A DNA stretch of 64,000 nucleotides from Syntrophomonas sp. (GCA_016841425.1 JAENZE010000002.1:170548-234547); one strand, 5' to 3'; positions 42,595 through 51,100 are shown, numbered from the stretch's first letter. The notes: a model not told the origin generated them from the letters alone. Translations and numbers: made by a program.

Positions 42595-44106
42595 GTGGAA
42601 GATCCTTTGTCTAAGAATAAAGAGCATATTGATCTTGACTCTGATTATGATCGGACTCTGGATCTGTTAAAAAAGGAACTCGGTGAGGATAAGAGTTTTG
42701 ATATAGTAGTACGGGAATTTAGCACAGCAGGCAGGAAGAGTGCTTTGATAGGCATCGATGGACTTATTAAGGATGATGTGCTGACCTGGATCATGCAGTC
42801 CCTCTTTTTGCTGCCGGAAAACAGCTTTAAATCCGGCGGTATTAAATCCTATTTACAACAAGCCATCCCCTATATCGAACTCACTACTGATACCAACATT
42901 GATGAATTACTGTATTTTGTATTATCAGGCTCGATATTATTCGTGATTGATGGCAGTGAAGAAGTCTTTGTAATTGATGCCCGAACTTATCCATCCAGAA
43001 GTCCGGAAGAAGCCGAAATAGAGAGGGTAGTCAGAGGATCTCGGGATGGTTTTACAGAAACCATTGTTTTTAATACGGCTTTAGTTAGAAGAAGGGTGAG
43101 AGACCCTAAACTAAGGATAAAGCTTATGCGGGTAGGCAAAAGGTCTAAAACGGACGTATGTCTTTGCTATATAGAAGATATAGCTGACCCGGAGCTGGTA
43201 AAAACTATCATATCCAGTATTGAACAGATCGAAATAGATGCTGTCCCTATGGCCGAGAAAGCGGTGGAAGAATTAATCGTGCCCGGAAGCTGGTGGAATC
43301 CCTTTCCCAGGGTCAGATATACTGAGAGGCCGGATGTAGCGGCAGTACATCTATTCGAAGGTCATGTGCTCATTATGGTCGATACTTCTCCCAGTGTTAT
43401 AATAGCCCCGGCCACCTATTTCCATCATGTGCAGCATGCAGAAGAATACAGACAGAACCCGCTTGTTGGTGCATATATTCGATGGGTCAGATTTATCGCC
43501 ATAATTGCCTCTATTATAATTACTCCATTATGGATGTTGGCTGCATTATCGCCTGAAATCTTACCGGACTCATTGAAGTTTATCGGCCCTGAAAAAATCG
43601 GGAACGTACCAATTTTCATACAATTCATAATTGCAGAAATCAGTTTGGATTTAATAAGGATGGCAGCTATTCACACCCCATCACCCCTGGCGACGGCGCT
43701 GGGTGTTATAGCGGCACTATTGATAGGTGATATTGCTGTTAATATTGGGCTTTTTGCTCCAGAAATAATTCTTTATACGGCGGTGGTAGCAGTAGGTTCA
43801 TACTGTACCCCCAGTTACGAAATGTCTATGGCTAACCGACTGGTACGATTCTTTATTTTGCTGGGAACCGGCTTTTTTAGGCTGCCGGGTTTGATCATTA
43901 CCAGCATACTTGCCTTAGCGGTGGCTGTTTTTACCAAATCATTTAAAGTTCCCTATTTATGGCCTTTGATCCCGTTTAACTACCGGGCATTTAAAAGCAT
44001 ATTAATTCGTTCTCCGGTTCCTATACAAAATATCAGGCCGGAGATTCTCAAGCCGCTGGATAAGAGCAGACAGCCAGCACCGGCATTTAAAAGGAGGAAA
44101 GATTAA
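42595..44106 (+). CDS. spoVAF: SpoVAF, GerA-family membrane protein
   Basis: SpoVAF is a GerAA-like protein that assists germination receptors or ion release. The 503-aa product has a soluble N-terminal half (FREFSTAGRKSALIGIDGLIK, YVLSGSILFVIDGSEEVFVIDART, RGSRDGFTETIVFNTALVRRRVRDPKL, RYTERPDVAAVHLFEGHVLIMVDTSPS) and about five C-terminal helices, ending in a Pro/Lys-rich tail. GTG 42595 lies within the AAAGAGGTGG ribosome site; TTG 42607 (about 9 bases after it) is the alternative start. Its TAA overlaps the ATG of the next gene by one base, coupling it to a CoA-dehydratase-like gene. Confidence 0.94.
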   Translation: MEDPLSKNKEHIDLDSDYDRTLDLLKKELGEDKSFDIVVREFSTAGRKSALIGIDGLIKDDVLTWIMQSLFLLPENSFKSGGIKSYLQQAIPYIELTTDTNIDELLYFVLSGSILFVIDGSEEVFVIDARTYPSRSPEEAEIERVVRGSRDGFTETIVFNTALVRRRVRDPKLRIKLMRVGKRSKTDVCLCYIEDIADPELVKTIISSIEQIEIDAVPMAEKAVEELIVPGSWWNPFPRVRYTERPDVAAVHLFEGHVLIMVDTSPSVIIAPATYFHHVQHAEEYRQNPLVGAYIRWVRFIAIIASIIITPLWMLAALSPEILPDSLKFIGPEKIGNVPIFIQFIIAEISLDLIRMAAIHTPSPLATALGVIAALLIGDIAVNIGLFAPEIILYTAVVAVGSYCTPSYEMSMANRLVRFFILLGTGFFRLPGLIITSILALAVAVFTKSFKVPYLWPLIPFNYRAFKSILIRSPVPIQNIRPEILKPLDKSRQPAPAFKRRKD

Positions 44107-45098
44107 TGAAGAAAATAGGTATTCCGAGAGGATTATTTTATTATTATTATTATCCATTATATAAAACCTTTTTCACTGATCTCGGTGCCCGGGCTATTCT
44201 TTCGTCCCCAACTACCCGAATAACAGTAGATCGGGGTATCGATGCAGCAGTGGATGAAACCTGTTTTCCGATAAAAGTATATTTTGGACATGTCAAGGAA
44301 TTGTGCAAATATGAGCTGGATTATCTGTTCGTTCCCCGTCTGGTCAGTATAGAAAATAGAAGTTATATATGCCCCAAATTTATGGGAGTACCGGATATGA
44401 TCAGGGCTTCTTTTACCAGCTTGCCTCCGTTGATTGATATCACAGTAGATCTCAGCCGGTCGGACCGAGATTTTAAAGATCAGGTGTTAAAAACTGGAAG
44501 GTTGTTTACTAAAAAGAGCAGCAGGATTCAAGATGCCTATGAACACGGAAAGCAGGAATTGGAGTATTGTAAGCATATAGCCTCCCAGGGGTATACTATG
44601 GCTGAAGCTATTAATATATGGGAAGGCCAGGATATCAGGCAGCAGCGTGATGGGAGCCTGCGTATAGGGGTTCTGGGCCATGGTTATTCTCTTTATGATG
44701 AAGCAATCAGCATGAATATCATCGGTCGTTTGAGGGAAATGGGATGTACAGTGGTTCTGCCTGAATCGTTGTCCCTGGAACAAGTTGAGCAGGAGGCAGC
44801 CTCCATGCCCAAGAGAATCTTCTGGACTCTGGGGCGCAAGATGGTTGGCAGTGCACTGAAAATGGAAAAAATGCCTGACATAGATGGCATTATCTATGTG
44901 GCCTGTTTCGGCTGCGGACCAGATTCCTTCATAGGAGAAATTATTGAGAGAAAGGTAAATGACAAAGCCTATATGTTGATTGTGATTGACGAACACACGG
45001 GTGAAGGTGGGCTGGTCACCAGGCTGGAGGCTTTCTGCGATATGTTAAAAAGAAGGAGGCGGCAGCAGGTTGAAGATCACATTTCCGCATATGGGTAA
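44106..45098 (+). CDS. 2-hydroxyacyl-CoA dehydratase-related protein (DUF2229-like), first
   Basis: The 330-aa soluble protein belongs to the group often labelled CoA-substrate-specific enzyme activase-related or DUF2229. It has MKKIGIPRGLFYYYYYPLYKTFF-type start, VDETCFPIKVYFGHV, VPRLVSIENRSYICPKF, then GVLGHGYSLYD and VACFGCGPDSFIGEII, and ends in HTGEGGLVTRLEAF. Conserved Cys residues in ETCFP, YICPKF and ACFGCGPD could hold an iron-sulfur cluster, as in HgdB-type dehydratases. It begins on the last base of the spoVAF stop codon, behind AAAGGAGG. The reaction is unknown; with the next two genes it forms a likely reductase or dehydratase with its activator. Confidence 0.8.
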   Translation: MKKIGIPRGLFYYYYYPLYKTFFTDLGARAILSSPTTRITVDRGIDAAVDETCFPIKVYFGHVKELCKYELDYLFVPRLVSIENRSYICPKFMGVPDMIRASFTSLPPLIDITVDLSRSDRDFKDQVLKTGRLFTKKSSRIQDAYEHGKQELEYCKHIASQGYTMAEAINIWEGQDIRQQRDGSLRIGVLGHGYSLYDEAISMNIIGRLREMGCTVVLPESLSLEQVEQEAASMPKRIFWTLGRKMVGSALKMEKMPDIDGIIYVACFGCGPDSFIGEIIERKVNDKAYMLIVIDEHTGEGGLVTRLEAFCDMLKRRRRQQVEDHISAYG

Positions 45099-46161
45099 TG
45101 CCCATATTGCTATCGACGCCATGCTGGAAAAGCTGAAATTGGAGGTTATACCTCCACCCCCAATCAGTAAGAAGACATTTGAATTAGGTGTTAAGTATTG
45201 TCCTGAGTTTGCTTGTATGCCTTTGAAAATAAACCTGGGCAACTTCATCGAAGCGCTGGAGATGGGAGCTGATACCATTTTGATGGCCGGGGGATGGGGG
45301 CCTTGTCGTTTTGGATATTATGCCCAGGTAGAAAGGGATATATTAAATGATCTCGGCTTTGAGTACAAGATGATTATCCTGGAAGCCCCTGATTCCAGGG
45401 TATCAGAACTCTTTAATCAATTAAAAGCCTTGGGAGAGAATGTCAGTGTTTGGGAAGCTTTTAAAGCAGTAAAATATGCCTGGTATAAGATAAAAATCGT
45501 TGAAAACCTGGAAAGAAGATTTGCTTATATACATCCTCGGGCTGAAGATAAAAACCGGGCTGAAGATATTTATGATAAGGGACTACAGGAAATCCAAAGT
45601 GCAGACGATAAGCATGAAGTTGAGCGGGTTGGGCTGAAATGCCTGGAACGCTTGAATAAACTGGCGCTGACTGGAGAGGAACCACTAAAAATTGGTTTAG
45701 TAGGTGAAATATATACCGTATTGGAGCCTATGGCCAACTGCAGTATAGCTCGCTGTCTGGGCAGACTAAATGTGGAAGTAGATAATTCCATTTACATAAG
45801 TGATTGGCTCAATGACCATTTGCTGGGGGGCCTGGCGAAAAAATCCCATCGCAAGAACCTGGTCAGGTGTGCCAGTCCGTATTTAAATTATTTTGTGGGC
45901 GGGCATGGCCTGGAAACCGTGGGTTCCACGGTTGATTATGCCAGGAAAAAGTTCGATGGGGTAATTCAGGTAGGGCCTTTAACCTGCATGCCGGAGATAG
46001 TTGCTCAATCAGTATTGGGCATGGTGAGTAAAGAAGAAGGTATTCCGTGTATGACTCTGTATTTTGATGAACACGCGGGTACAGCTGGAATACAAACCCG
46101 TTTGGAAGCTTTTACTGATATGTTAAGACGCAAAAAAATACTAACGGGTTTTTCATGCTAA
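45070..46161 (+). CDS. 2-hydroxyacyl-CoA dehydratase-related protein, second
   Basis: The 363-aa protein is related to the preceding one: MKITFPHMGNAHIAIDAML, KYCPEFACMPLKINLGNFIEAL, AGGWGPCRFGYYAQVE, LKIGLVGEIYTVLEPMANC, VGPLTCMPEIVAQSVL and a closing FDEHAGTAGIQTRLEAF. Cys residues in YCPEFAC, GPCRFG and LTCMPE suit an iron-sulfur cluster site. It starts at TTG 45070 behind AGGAGG and overlaps the previous gene by 29 bases. In other Firmicutes these two proteins and the activator form one very long fused polypeptide; here they are three separate genes. Function not established. Confidence 0.8.
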   Translation: MKITFPHMGNAHIAIDAMLEKLKLEVIPPPPISKKTFELGVKYCPEFACMPLKINLGNFIEALEMGADTILMAGGWGPCRFGYYAQVERDILNDLGFEYKMIILEAPDSRVSELFNQLKALGENVSVWEAFKAVKYAWYKIKIVENLERRFAYIHPRAEDKNRAEDIYDKGLQEIQSADDKHEVERVGLKCLERLNKLALTGEEPLKIGLVGEIYTVLEPMANCSIARCLGRLNVEVDNSIYISDWLNDHLLGGLAKKSHRKNLVRCASPYLNYFVGGHGLETVGSTVDYARKKFDGVIQVGPLTCMPEIVAQSVLGMVSKEEGIPCMTLYFDEHAGTAGIQTRLEAFTDMLRRKKILTGFSC

Positions 46162-46174
46162 GGAGGTAAAGAGA

Positions 46175-47152
46175 TTGTCATATTACCTGGGAGTTGACAT
46201 TGGATCGGTCAGCAGCAATTTTGTTCTTGTGGATGAAGCAGCGAATGTAGTTGGAAAAATATATATGAGAACCGAAGGGAATCCAGTAAAGGCAGTGAAA
46301 GAAGGATATAAACAGGTTATGGAGGGAATAGATGATGAGCAAATCATAGGAGTAGGTACCACCGGGAGCGGTCGTCATCTGGCCGATATAATCCTGGGAG
46401 CCGACGTGGTCAAAAACGAAATCACTGCCCATGCGGTGGCGGCATCTTCTTTCTATCCTGATGTCCGAACCATCATCGAAATAGGCGGGCAGGATTCCAA
46501 GATGATTATTTTACAGGATGCCATAGTAAGTGATTTTGCCATGAACACAGTATGTGCAGCAGGTACCGGGTCTTTTCTGGACCAGCAGGCATCACGCTTA
46601 AATATCTTGATCCAAGACTTTGGACCCACCGCTCTTAAATCCAAACAGGCAGTGAGAATTGCCGGACGCTGTGGAGTTTTTGCCGAATCGGATATGATCC
46701 ATAAGCAGCAGATGGGTTATCCTATTGAAGATATTTTGATGGGATTATGCGAGGCTCTGGTCAGAAACTATTTAAATAATGTCGGCAAAGGCAAGAAAAT
46801 TGAAACACCTGTTATATTCCAGGGAGGCGTAGCGGCCAATGCTGGACTTAAAAAGGCCTTTGAAAAGATTCTGCAGATGGAGATAAAGGTTCCGCCCTAC
46901 TATGATGTCATGGGTGCACTGGGTGCGGCTATATTGGCCAGAGAATACATAGAACAGTATCGACGGGCTACCGTCTTTAAAGGAGATAGCTTTATTATCG
47001 ATGGACAGTTTCACAGCAGGAGTTTTGAATGCAAAGGATGCCCCAACATGTGTGAGGTAGTCTGTATCAAAAGGGACCAGGAGGTGCTGGCATATTGGGG
47101 AGATAGATGTAAGACGTGGGAAACATCTATCGGACACCAAGAAGTAATATAA
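46175..47152 (+). CDS. HgdC-like acyl-CoA dehydratase activase
   Basis: The 325-aa protein is an ASKHA-fold ATPase of the BadF/BadG/BcrA/HgdC family. The phosphate motif is YLGVDIGSVSSNFVLVDE; cluster-binding Cys are in VCAAGTGSFLDQQA and GRCGVFAESDMIHKQQMG, the two sites that hold a [4Fe-4S] between subunits; ADENosine-binding motif VIFQGGVAAN follows. Activases use ATP to inject an electron into partner dehydratases. A C-terminal extension with CKGCPNMCEVVCI carries four more Cys. TTG 46175 follows AAGGAGG. As seventh gene of the spoVA unit it may be made in the forespore. Confidence 0.9.
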   Translation: MSYYLGVDIGSVSSNFVLVDEAANVVGKIYMRTEGNPVKAVKEGYKQVMEGIDDEQIIGVGTTGSGRHLADIILGADVVKNEITAHAVAASSFYPDVRTIIEIGGQDSKMIILQDAIVSDFAMNTVCAAGTGSFLDQQASRLNILIQDFGPTALKSKQAVRIAGRCGVFAESDMIHKQQMGYPIEDILMGLCEALVRNYLNNVGKGKKIETPVIFQGGVAANAGLKKAFEKILQMEIKVPPYYDVMGALGAAILAREYIEQYRRATVFKGDSFIIDGQFHSRSFECKGCPNMCEVVCIKRDQEVLAYWGDRCKTWETSIGHQEVI

Positions 47153-47223
47153 CTCTGCCAGCGATAAGATTCTGTCCCTTGAGGAGCGATGCTTTGCGGC
47201 TAGCTTTTGATGCCTTATTAACT

Positions 47224-47901
47224 CTAGGGCTTTTTCCACATCGCGATAATAAAACCTGGAATTTCAGATTCTGCCAGACTGGCTTCCGTGTCCCAGGAGT
47301 AATTTGATACTTCCTGTCCTGGAGGGATAAACAAGCAGCCTGCGCTGGCAGTTAAATCCTCAGGGTTCAGTTGGCACAGATCATCCATATTATAAAATTT
47401 TGCACGACTGAATACCGAATTCTCGTCTTCCTGGGCAATTTTATCATATAATTTGCCCCAGCTGCCGTCTTTATTAATGGTGCCAATGAGCAGCTTGCCC
47501 CCGGGCTTTAATACCCTATATAGTTCCTGGTAAGCTTTTTCTGCTTCCTCAATAAATTCAAATGCAGCCATGGAAAAGACTCCATCGAAAGACGCATCTG
47601 GAAAATCCAGCTTTCTGAAGTCCATTTCCAGGTAATCCACAGACAACTCACCTTTGTTTTTATTGCGGGCAATATTTAACATGTCCGGAGATATATCAAT
47701 ACCACTAACTATACAGCCTAGCTTGCTCAGTTTAATGCTGAAATTCCCGGTGCCGCAGCCAGCATCCAGTATCTTGCTGCCTGCCGGAGGGGCAAAAAGA
47801 GTTAAAGCCGCATTGGTTTCTACCAAATCTATAAAACTTCCTATCCCAGTTGTGTACCATTCATCGTAGCTTTTTGCGTGTTCATCTCTAAAAATGATCA
47901 T
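47224..47901 (-). CDS. Class I SAM-dependent methyltransferase
   Basis: The 225-aa protein has motif I ILDAGCGTGNFSIKLSK, motif II VSGIDISPDMLNIAR, DFRKLDFPDASFDGVFSMAAFEFI and post-motif LYRVLKPGGKLLIGTI, the classic UbiE-like/methyltransferase 11 layout. It has no signal peptide. Its ATG overlaps the 3' end of the ABC ATPase gene by 14 bases and has GAGGAGG before it, so it is the last gene of the TPP-controlled operon. The substrate is unknown; a role in thiamine-precursor metabolism is suggested only by position. Confidence 0.85.
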   Translation of the reverse strand: MIIFRDEHAKSYDEWYTTGIGSFIDLVETNAALTLFAPPAGSKILDAGCGTGNFSIKLSKLGCIVSGIDISPDMLNIARNKNKGELSVDYLEMDFRKLDFPDASFDGVFSMAAFEFIEEAEKAYQELYRVLKPGGKLLIGTINKDGSWGKLYDKIAQEDENSVFSRAKFYNMDDLCQLNPEDLTASAGCLFIPPGQEVSNYSWDTEASLAESEIPGFIIAMWKKP

Positions 47902-48619
47902 TACTTTCCTCCTCTAGGATGGCCAACAGGTCCATTTTCATATCCGGGGTAAAAGCAGCTGTTTGATCAAGCTGCAGCTCTCTTCTGATAACCGCCGGAC
48001 GGCTGCTGAGAATATACACCCGATCAGCCAGCAGCAGGGCTTCTTCAATATCATGAGTCACAAAGAGGATGGAGGACTGATAATGTTTATGCAGTTTCAA
48101 AAGCCACAGGTGCATTTTCCGGCGGGTTATAGCATCCAGTGCCGCAAAAGGCTCATCTAACAGCATTATATCGCTGGCAAAAAGATAGGTGCGAAGGAGC
48201 GCCGCCCTCTGGCGCATACCTCCTGAAAGCTGGCGGGGGTAATAATGCTCAAATCCAACCAGGCCAAAGTCTGTGAAGTGACTGCGGGCATACGCCTGAG
48301 CTTTATTTTTAGTCATACCTTTTAACAATAGAGGAATGGTCACATTATCGAGTATGCTGCGAGAGTCCAGCAGGAGGTCTTTCTGCTGCATGTAGCTGAC
48401 CCGGGCAGTTTTCCCGGTGTAGTCTGCACCATCGATCTTGATAGTGCCGCTGTCTGGGGTGATTAATCCAGATATTATGTTTAATAGAGTGCTTTTGCCG
48501 CAGCCGCTGGGGCCCAGCACTACTACTATTTCATTTTCACCCACAGTTAAGGATATATCTGCCAGAGTATATAATCCATCCAGGGTTTTACTTATTTTGT
48601 CTACCATAATTTTTGTCAT
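47888..48619 (-). CDS. thiZ: ThiZ-like ABC transporter ATP-binding protein
   Basis: The 243-aa ATPase belongs to the nitrate/sulfonate/taurine-type importers. It has Walker A GPSGCGKST, Q-loop VSYMQQKDLLLDSRS, signature LSGGMRQRAALLRT, Walker B IMLLDEPFAALD and the switch His in VTHDIEEALLLADRVYILS. With the permease and NMT1/THI5-like binding protein upstream it makes a ThiXYZ transporter for a pyrimidine precursor of thiamine. A 264-base spacer with a large inverted repeat separates it from the binding-protein gene. Confidence 0.88.
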   Translation of the reverse strand: MTKIMVDKISKTLDGLYTLADISLTVGENEIVVVLGPSGCGKSTLLNIISGLITPDSGTIKIDGADYTGKTARVSYMQQKDLLLDSRSILDNVTIPLLLKGMTKNKAQAYARSHFTDFGLVGFEHYYPRQLSGGMRQRAALLRTYLFASDIMLLDEPFAALDAITRRKMHLWLLKLHKHYQSSILFVTHDIEEALLLADRVYILSSRPAVIRRELQLDQTAAFTPDMKMDLLAILEEESNDHF

Positions 48620-48716
48620 TCATATCGTCCTATCTTTAAACCGGGAATTACAGCTTGGGATAGAGCTTTAAATTCCCGATCTGGAAATTATCCAAGAAAT
48701 GTTATGGAATCTAGAC

Positions 48717-48864
48717 GCCGGAGGAGGATCTGTGTTCAAGTAGAGTGCAGCGGGAAAGGTGATTCAGGAATGGTGCTGCATTACTCATACCACTAGACCA
48801 CGGGGCATCTCAGCCGCTGACTGGAGACTGACAAAACGGGCTTGAACACAGGGCATACCCCGGC
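48717..48864. repeat. Long imperfect inverted repeat / structured spacer
   Basis: CTGTGTTCAAG (48730-48740) and CTTGAACACAG (48841-48851) are a perfect 11-bp inverted repeat, extended by GCCGG (48717-48721) and CCGGC (48860-48864). Inside, TGCAGC/GCTGCA and other short pairs suggest more structure. It lies between the binding-protein and ATPase genes of a transport operon. It codes for nothing I can see and matches no RNA family I can name with confidence. Confidence 0.4.
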
Positions 48865-48883
48865 AGACTTTTTCACCAGGTTT

Positions 48884-49867
48884 CTAGGGCAGAAATTCAT
48901 TGGTAAAAGCTTTATCTGCTTCGATATTGCTTTCAATTAGAGCATTTTCGTACATGAAATCAGCATAGCTTTTCCAAACCCCTGGCTGCATTTCCCCCCA
49001 TCGTTCAGCATCAGCCCTGTATTGTCCGGCCAGGTAATGCTGGCTGGCTTTAACCAACTCGCTGTCCAGTTCCGGTACACTTTTAATGAGCAGAGCAGCC
49101 GCTTCATCCGGGGATGCCATGGCATACTCATAACCTTTGGCAGTAGCCTGCAGGAATTTCTTAATCAGTTCCGGATCCTGAGCAATTTTACTTTCATTGG
49201 CTATAAGAACCGGGGTGTAAAAATCCAGGGCCTCGATTTCCTGACTTATCTGAATGAAGTTTAAATCAATATTCTTATTCGATGCCTCTATACCGGTCCA
49301 CCCCCAGTATATCCAGGAAAAATCTATATCCTTTTCAATACTGGTAAAGAAATCAGCTGAGCCGATATTGATAAAATTTACTTTGTTAATATCAGCATGA
49401 TATTTATCCATGAGAGCTTTGATCATTGCTGTTTCTGCAGGTGAACCCCATCCTCCGTAAGTTTTGCCTTCGAAATCGGCAGGAGTCAGGATATTTCTAT
49501 CTGCGGGAGAGGCAAAACCAGAAGTGTTGTGCTGTATAACTGCGGCAACTGCCACTACTGGTATGTCCTGAGAGCGTGCAATAGTCACTTCTTCCTGGTA
49601 GCTCACCCCAAAGTCTCCCTGCCCGGAAGCTATTAACTGGGCCGTGCCGCCTTCGGAAGGCTGAATAATCTCAACCTCCAGACCGGCCTCTTCGTAATAA
49701 CCCAGCTCCTTAGCCGCATATAGACCGGTATGGTTAGTGTTGGGGAACCAATCCAGCAGCACCGTCACTTTCTTTAGCCCTTCATCTTGAACGTCATTCT
49801 GGCTGCAGCCTGATGACGAAAGTATAAATATTGAAAGAATTAATAGGAATGATAATATTTTTTTCAT
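48884..49867 (-). CDS. thiY: ThiY-like (NMT1/THI5 family) substrate-binding lipoprotein
   Basis: The 327-aa protein starts at ATG 49867, 11 bases after AGGAGG, with a lipoprotein signal peptide and lipobox ending SSGC (Cys21). The mature part matches NMT1/THI5-like periplasmic binding proteins: KVTVLLDWFPNTNHTGLYAAKELGYYEEAGLEVEI, EGGTAQLIASGQGDFGVSYQEEVTIARSQ, YGGWGSPAETAMIKALM. Such proteins capture formyl-aminomethyl-pyrimidine or HMP. An in-frame TTG eight codons upstream lies in front of the ribosome site and is rejected. It is under the TPP riboswitch. Confidence 0.9.
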   Translation of the reverse strand: MKKILSFLLILSIFILSSSGCSQNDVQDEGLKKVTVLLDWFPNTNHTGLYAAKELGYYEEAGLEVEIIQPSEGGTAQLIASGQGDFGVSYQEEVTIARSQDIPVVAVAAVIQHNTSGFASPADRNILTPADFEGKTYGGWGSPAETAMIKALMDKYHADINKVNFINIGSADFFTSIEKDIDFSWIYWGWTGIEASNKNIDLNFIQISQEIEALDFYTPVLIANESKIAQDPELIKKFLQATAKGYEYAMASPDEAAALLIKSVPELDSELVKASQHYLAGQYRADAERWGEMQPGVWKSYADFMYENALIESNIEADKAFTNEFLP

Positions 49868-49897
49868 AAATAATAAAACCTCCTTGATCAAAATAGC

Positions 49898-50677
49898 TTA
49901 ATTATTAGAATCAGTTAGTGTTCTTCGATTCCATGGAACCAGCACATACTCTATAACATCTGCCAGCTTGACCAGCAGCAGGCTTAATACACAAATAACA
50001 ATCACTGCCGCCAGGACTTTGTCGATAGCAAAACTCTTCTGCTGAATCGTCATAAAATAGCCCAGACCCCGCTGTGCACCTACCCATTCAGAGATAACTG
50101 CTGCCATGATGCTGTAGGTAGCAGAAATTTTAAGACCTGAGAAAAAGGCCGGCAGGGCAGCCGGGAATTTCACTATCTTGAAGGTTTCCCAGCGGCCAGC
50201 GCCCATGGATCGGAATAAACTGAGCTGATCAGAATCTGATGAATCCAGTCCTTTCATAAGGTTGATAGTTATAGGGAAGAAACATACCAGCATTACAATC
50301 AATATTTTGGGCAGCATACCCCAGCCAAACCACAAGGGCATAAGTACCGCCAGGACTATCAAGGGTATGGTCTGGGAGATGACCAGGACTGGATTGACCG
50401 CTTGTTTGAGTATTGAAACATAATCCAGTAAAAAACCTATCAATAGAGCCAGGATTATAGAAAGTAAAAAACCATAGGCGGTCTCCAATAAGGTTGTAGT
50501 TGAATGATAAACCAGCAGCGGCCATATCTCGACTATAGTACTTATAACCCGTGAAGGCGCAGGTAAGAGCCAGAGTGGAATATCATTTATGCGTACAGCC
50601 GCCTCCCATATTACCAGTACCAACAAAAGGCTGCTGCCAGGCAGCAGGTTATATCCAATATTTGTCGATCTTTTCAT
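49898..50677 (-). CDS. thiX: ThiX-like ABC transporter permease
   Basis: The 259-aa permease has about six helices and the EAA loop typical of the nitrate/taurine/thiamine-precursor group, here EAA-like GLDSSDSDQLSLFRSMGAGRWETFKIVKFPAALPAFFSGLKIS. GGAGTG lies before ATG 50677. It overlaps the end of the DUF77 gene by 29 bases. Together with ThiY and ThiZ it completes the importer. Confidence 0.9.
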   Translation of the reverse strand: MKRSTNIGYNLLPGSSLLLVLVIWEAAVRINDIPLWLLPAPSRVISTIVEIWPLLVYHSTTTLLETAYGFLLSIILALLIGFLLDYVSILKQAVNPVLVISQTIPLIVLAVLMPLWFGWGMLPKILIVMLVCFFPITINLMKGLDSSDSDQLSLFRSMGAGRWETFKIVKFPAALPAFFSGLKISATYSIMAAVISEWVGAQRGLGYFMTIQQKSFAIDKVLAAVIVICVLSLLLVKLADVIEYVLVPWNRRTLTDSNN

Positions 50678-50939
50678 TCATACTCACTCCGTCTGGCTTA
50701 TAATCAATTTTTACGATTGATATTACCCTTTTTGATCCAGCCTGGATACAAACCTCCTGGGCTTTTATGACCAGGTCCAGGAGCTCTTCCAAATCTCCCT
50801 CCATGCTGGTTTCCATGGGACCGACTATGTATTTAACTCCTGATTTCTTAATAAGCTCAATGACCTTGTCCACCACGTCATAGATTTGTTCTTCTGGCAC
50901 CACCGGCAGTATCTGCAGGCTTACGTTACATAGTGATAT
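50649..50939 (-). CDS. MTH1187/YkoF-like thiamine-binding protein (DUF77)
   Basis: The small soluble protein (84 aa from GTG 50903, about 96 aa if from 50939) has the DUF77 pattern IYDVVDKVIELIKKSGVKYIVGPMETSMEGDLEELLDLVIKAQEVC and VISIVKIDYKP. Members bind thiamine or HMP and usually accompany ThiXYZ. Family similarity seems to extend upstream of GTG 50903 (CNVSLQILPVVPEE), but no ATG/GTG/TTG exists there; an ATA at 50937-50939 lies 8 bases after GGGGGG (50948-50953). So a rare ATA start or a base error is likely. First gene behind the riboswitch. Confidence 0.75.
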   Translation of the reverse strand: MSLCNVSLQILPVVPEEQIYDVVDKVIELIKKSGVKYIVGPMETSMEGDLEELLDLVIKAQEVCIQAGSKRVISIVKIDYKPDGVSMNEKIDKYWI

Positions 50940-50956
50940 TTCAAAAACCCCCCTTC

Positions 50957-50996
50957 AACAAAATAACTGCTTAATACCAATGGGTAATAAGCAGTT
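50957..50996 (-). terminator. Riboswitch expression-platform terminator
   Basis: On the minus strand AACTGCTTATTACC (50983-50996) pairs with GGTATTAAGCAGTT (50965-50978), a 14-bp stem with one A-A mismatch, followed by TATTTTGTT. It lies between the TPP aptamer and the first gene and is the likely regulated terminator. Confidence 0.75.
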
Positions 50997-51011
50997 AAGG
51001 TAACAATCAAG

Positions 51012-51100
51012 TATGCTTCCTACGCTGGAATTACCCAGATCAGGTTCCAGGGTAAGGACACCACTATTGTCCACTCTCAGCCGGATTGGTCCAGCCCCCC
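51012..51100 (-). promoter_or_regulatory. TPP riboswitch (THI element)
   Basis: Read on the minus strand the segment has GGGGGGCTGGACC, CTGAGAG, then ACCCTGGAACCTGATCTGGG and AATTCCAGCGTAGGAA, the conserved THI-box cores P1/P3 and P4/P5 in the right order and spacing. It controls the thiamine-precursor transport operon at 50939-47224; high TPP should favour the downstream terminator. Confidence 0.93.

Noticed and set aside
48750..48830. tRNA gene on the minus strand (GTGGTCTAGTGGTA-like D arm)
   Set aside because: No T arm or matching acceptor stem follows at the right distance.
48717..48864. Cobalamin riboswitch
   Set aside because: A GGGAA and GGTG occur, but the B12-box core is not in order and the strand does not suit any gene.
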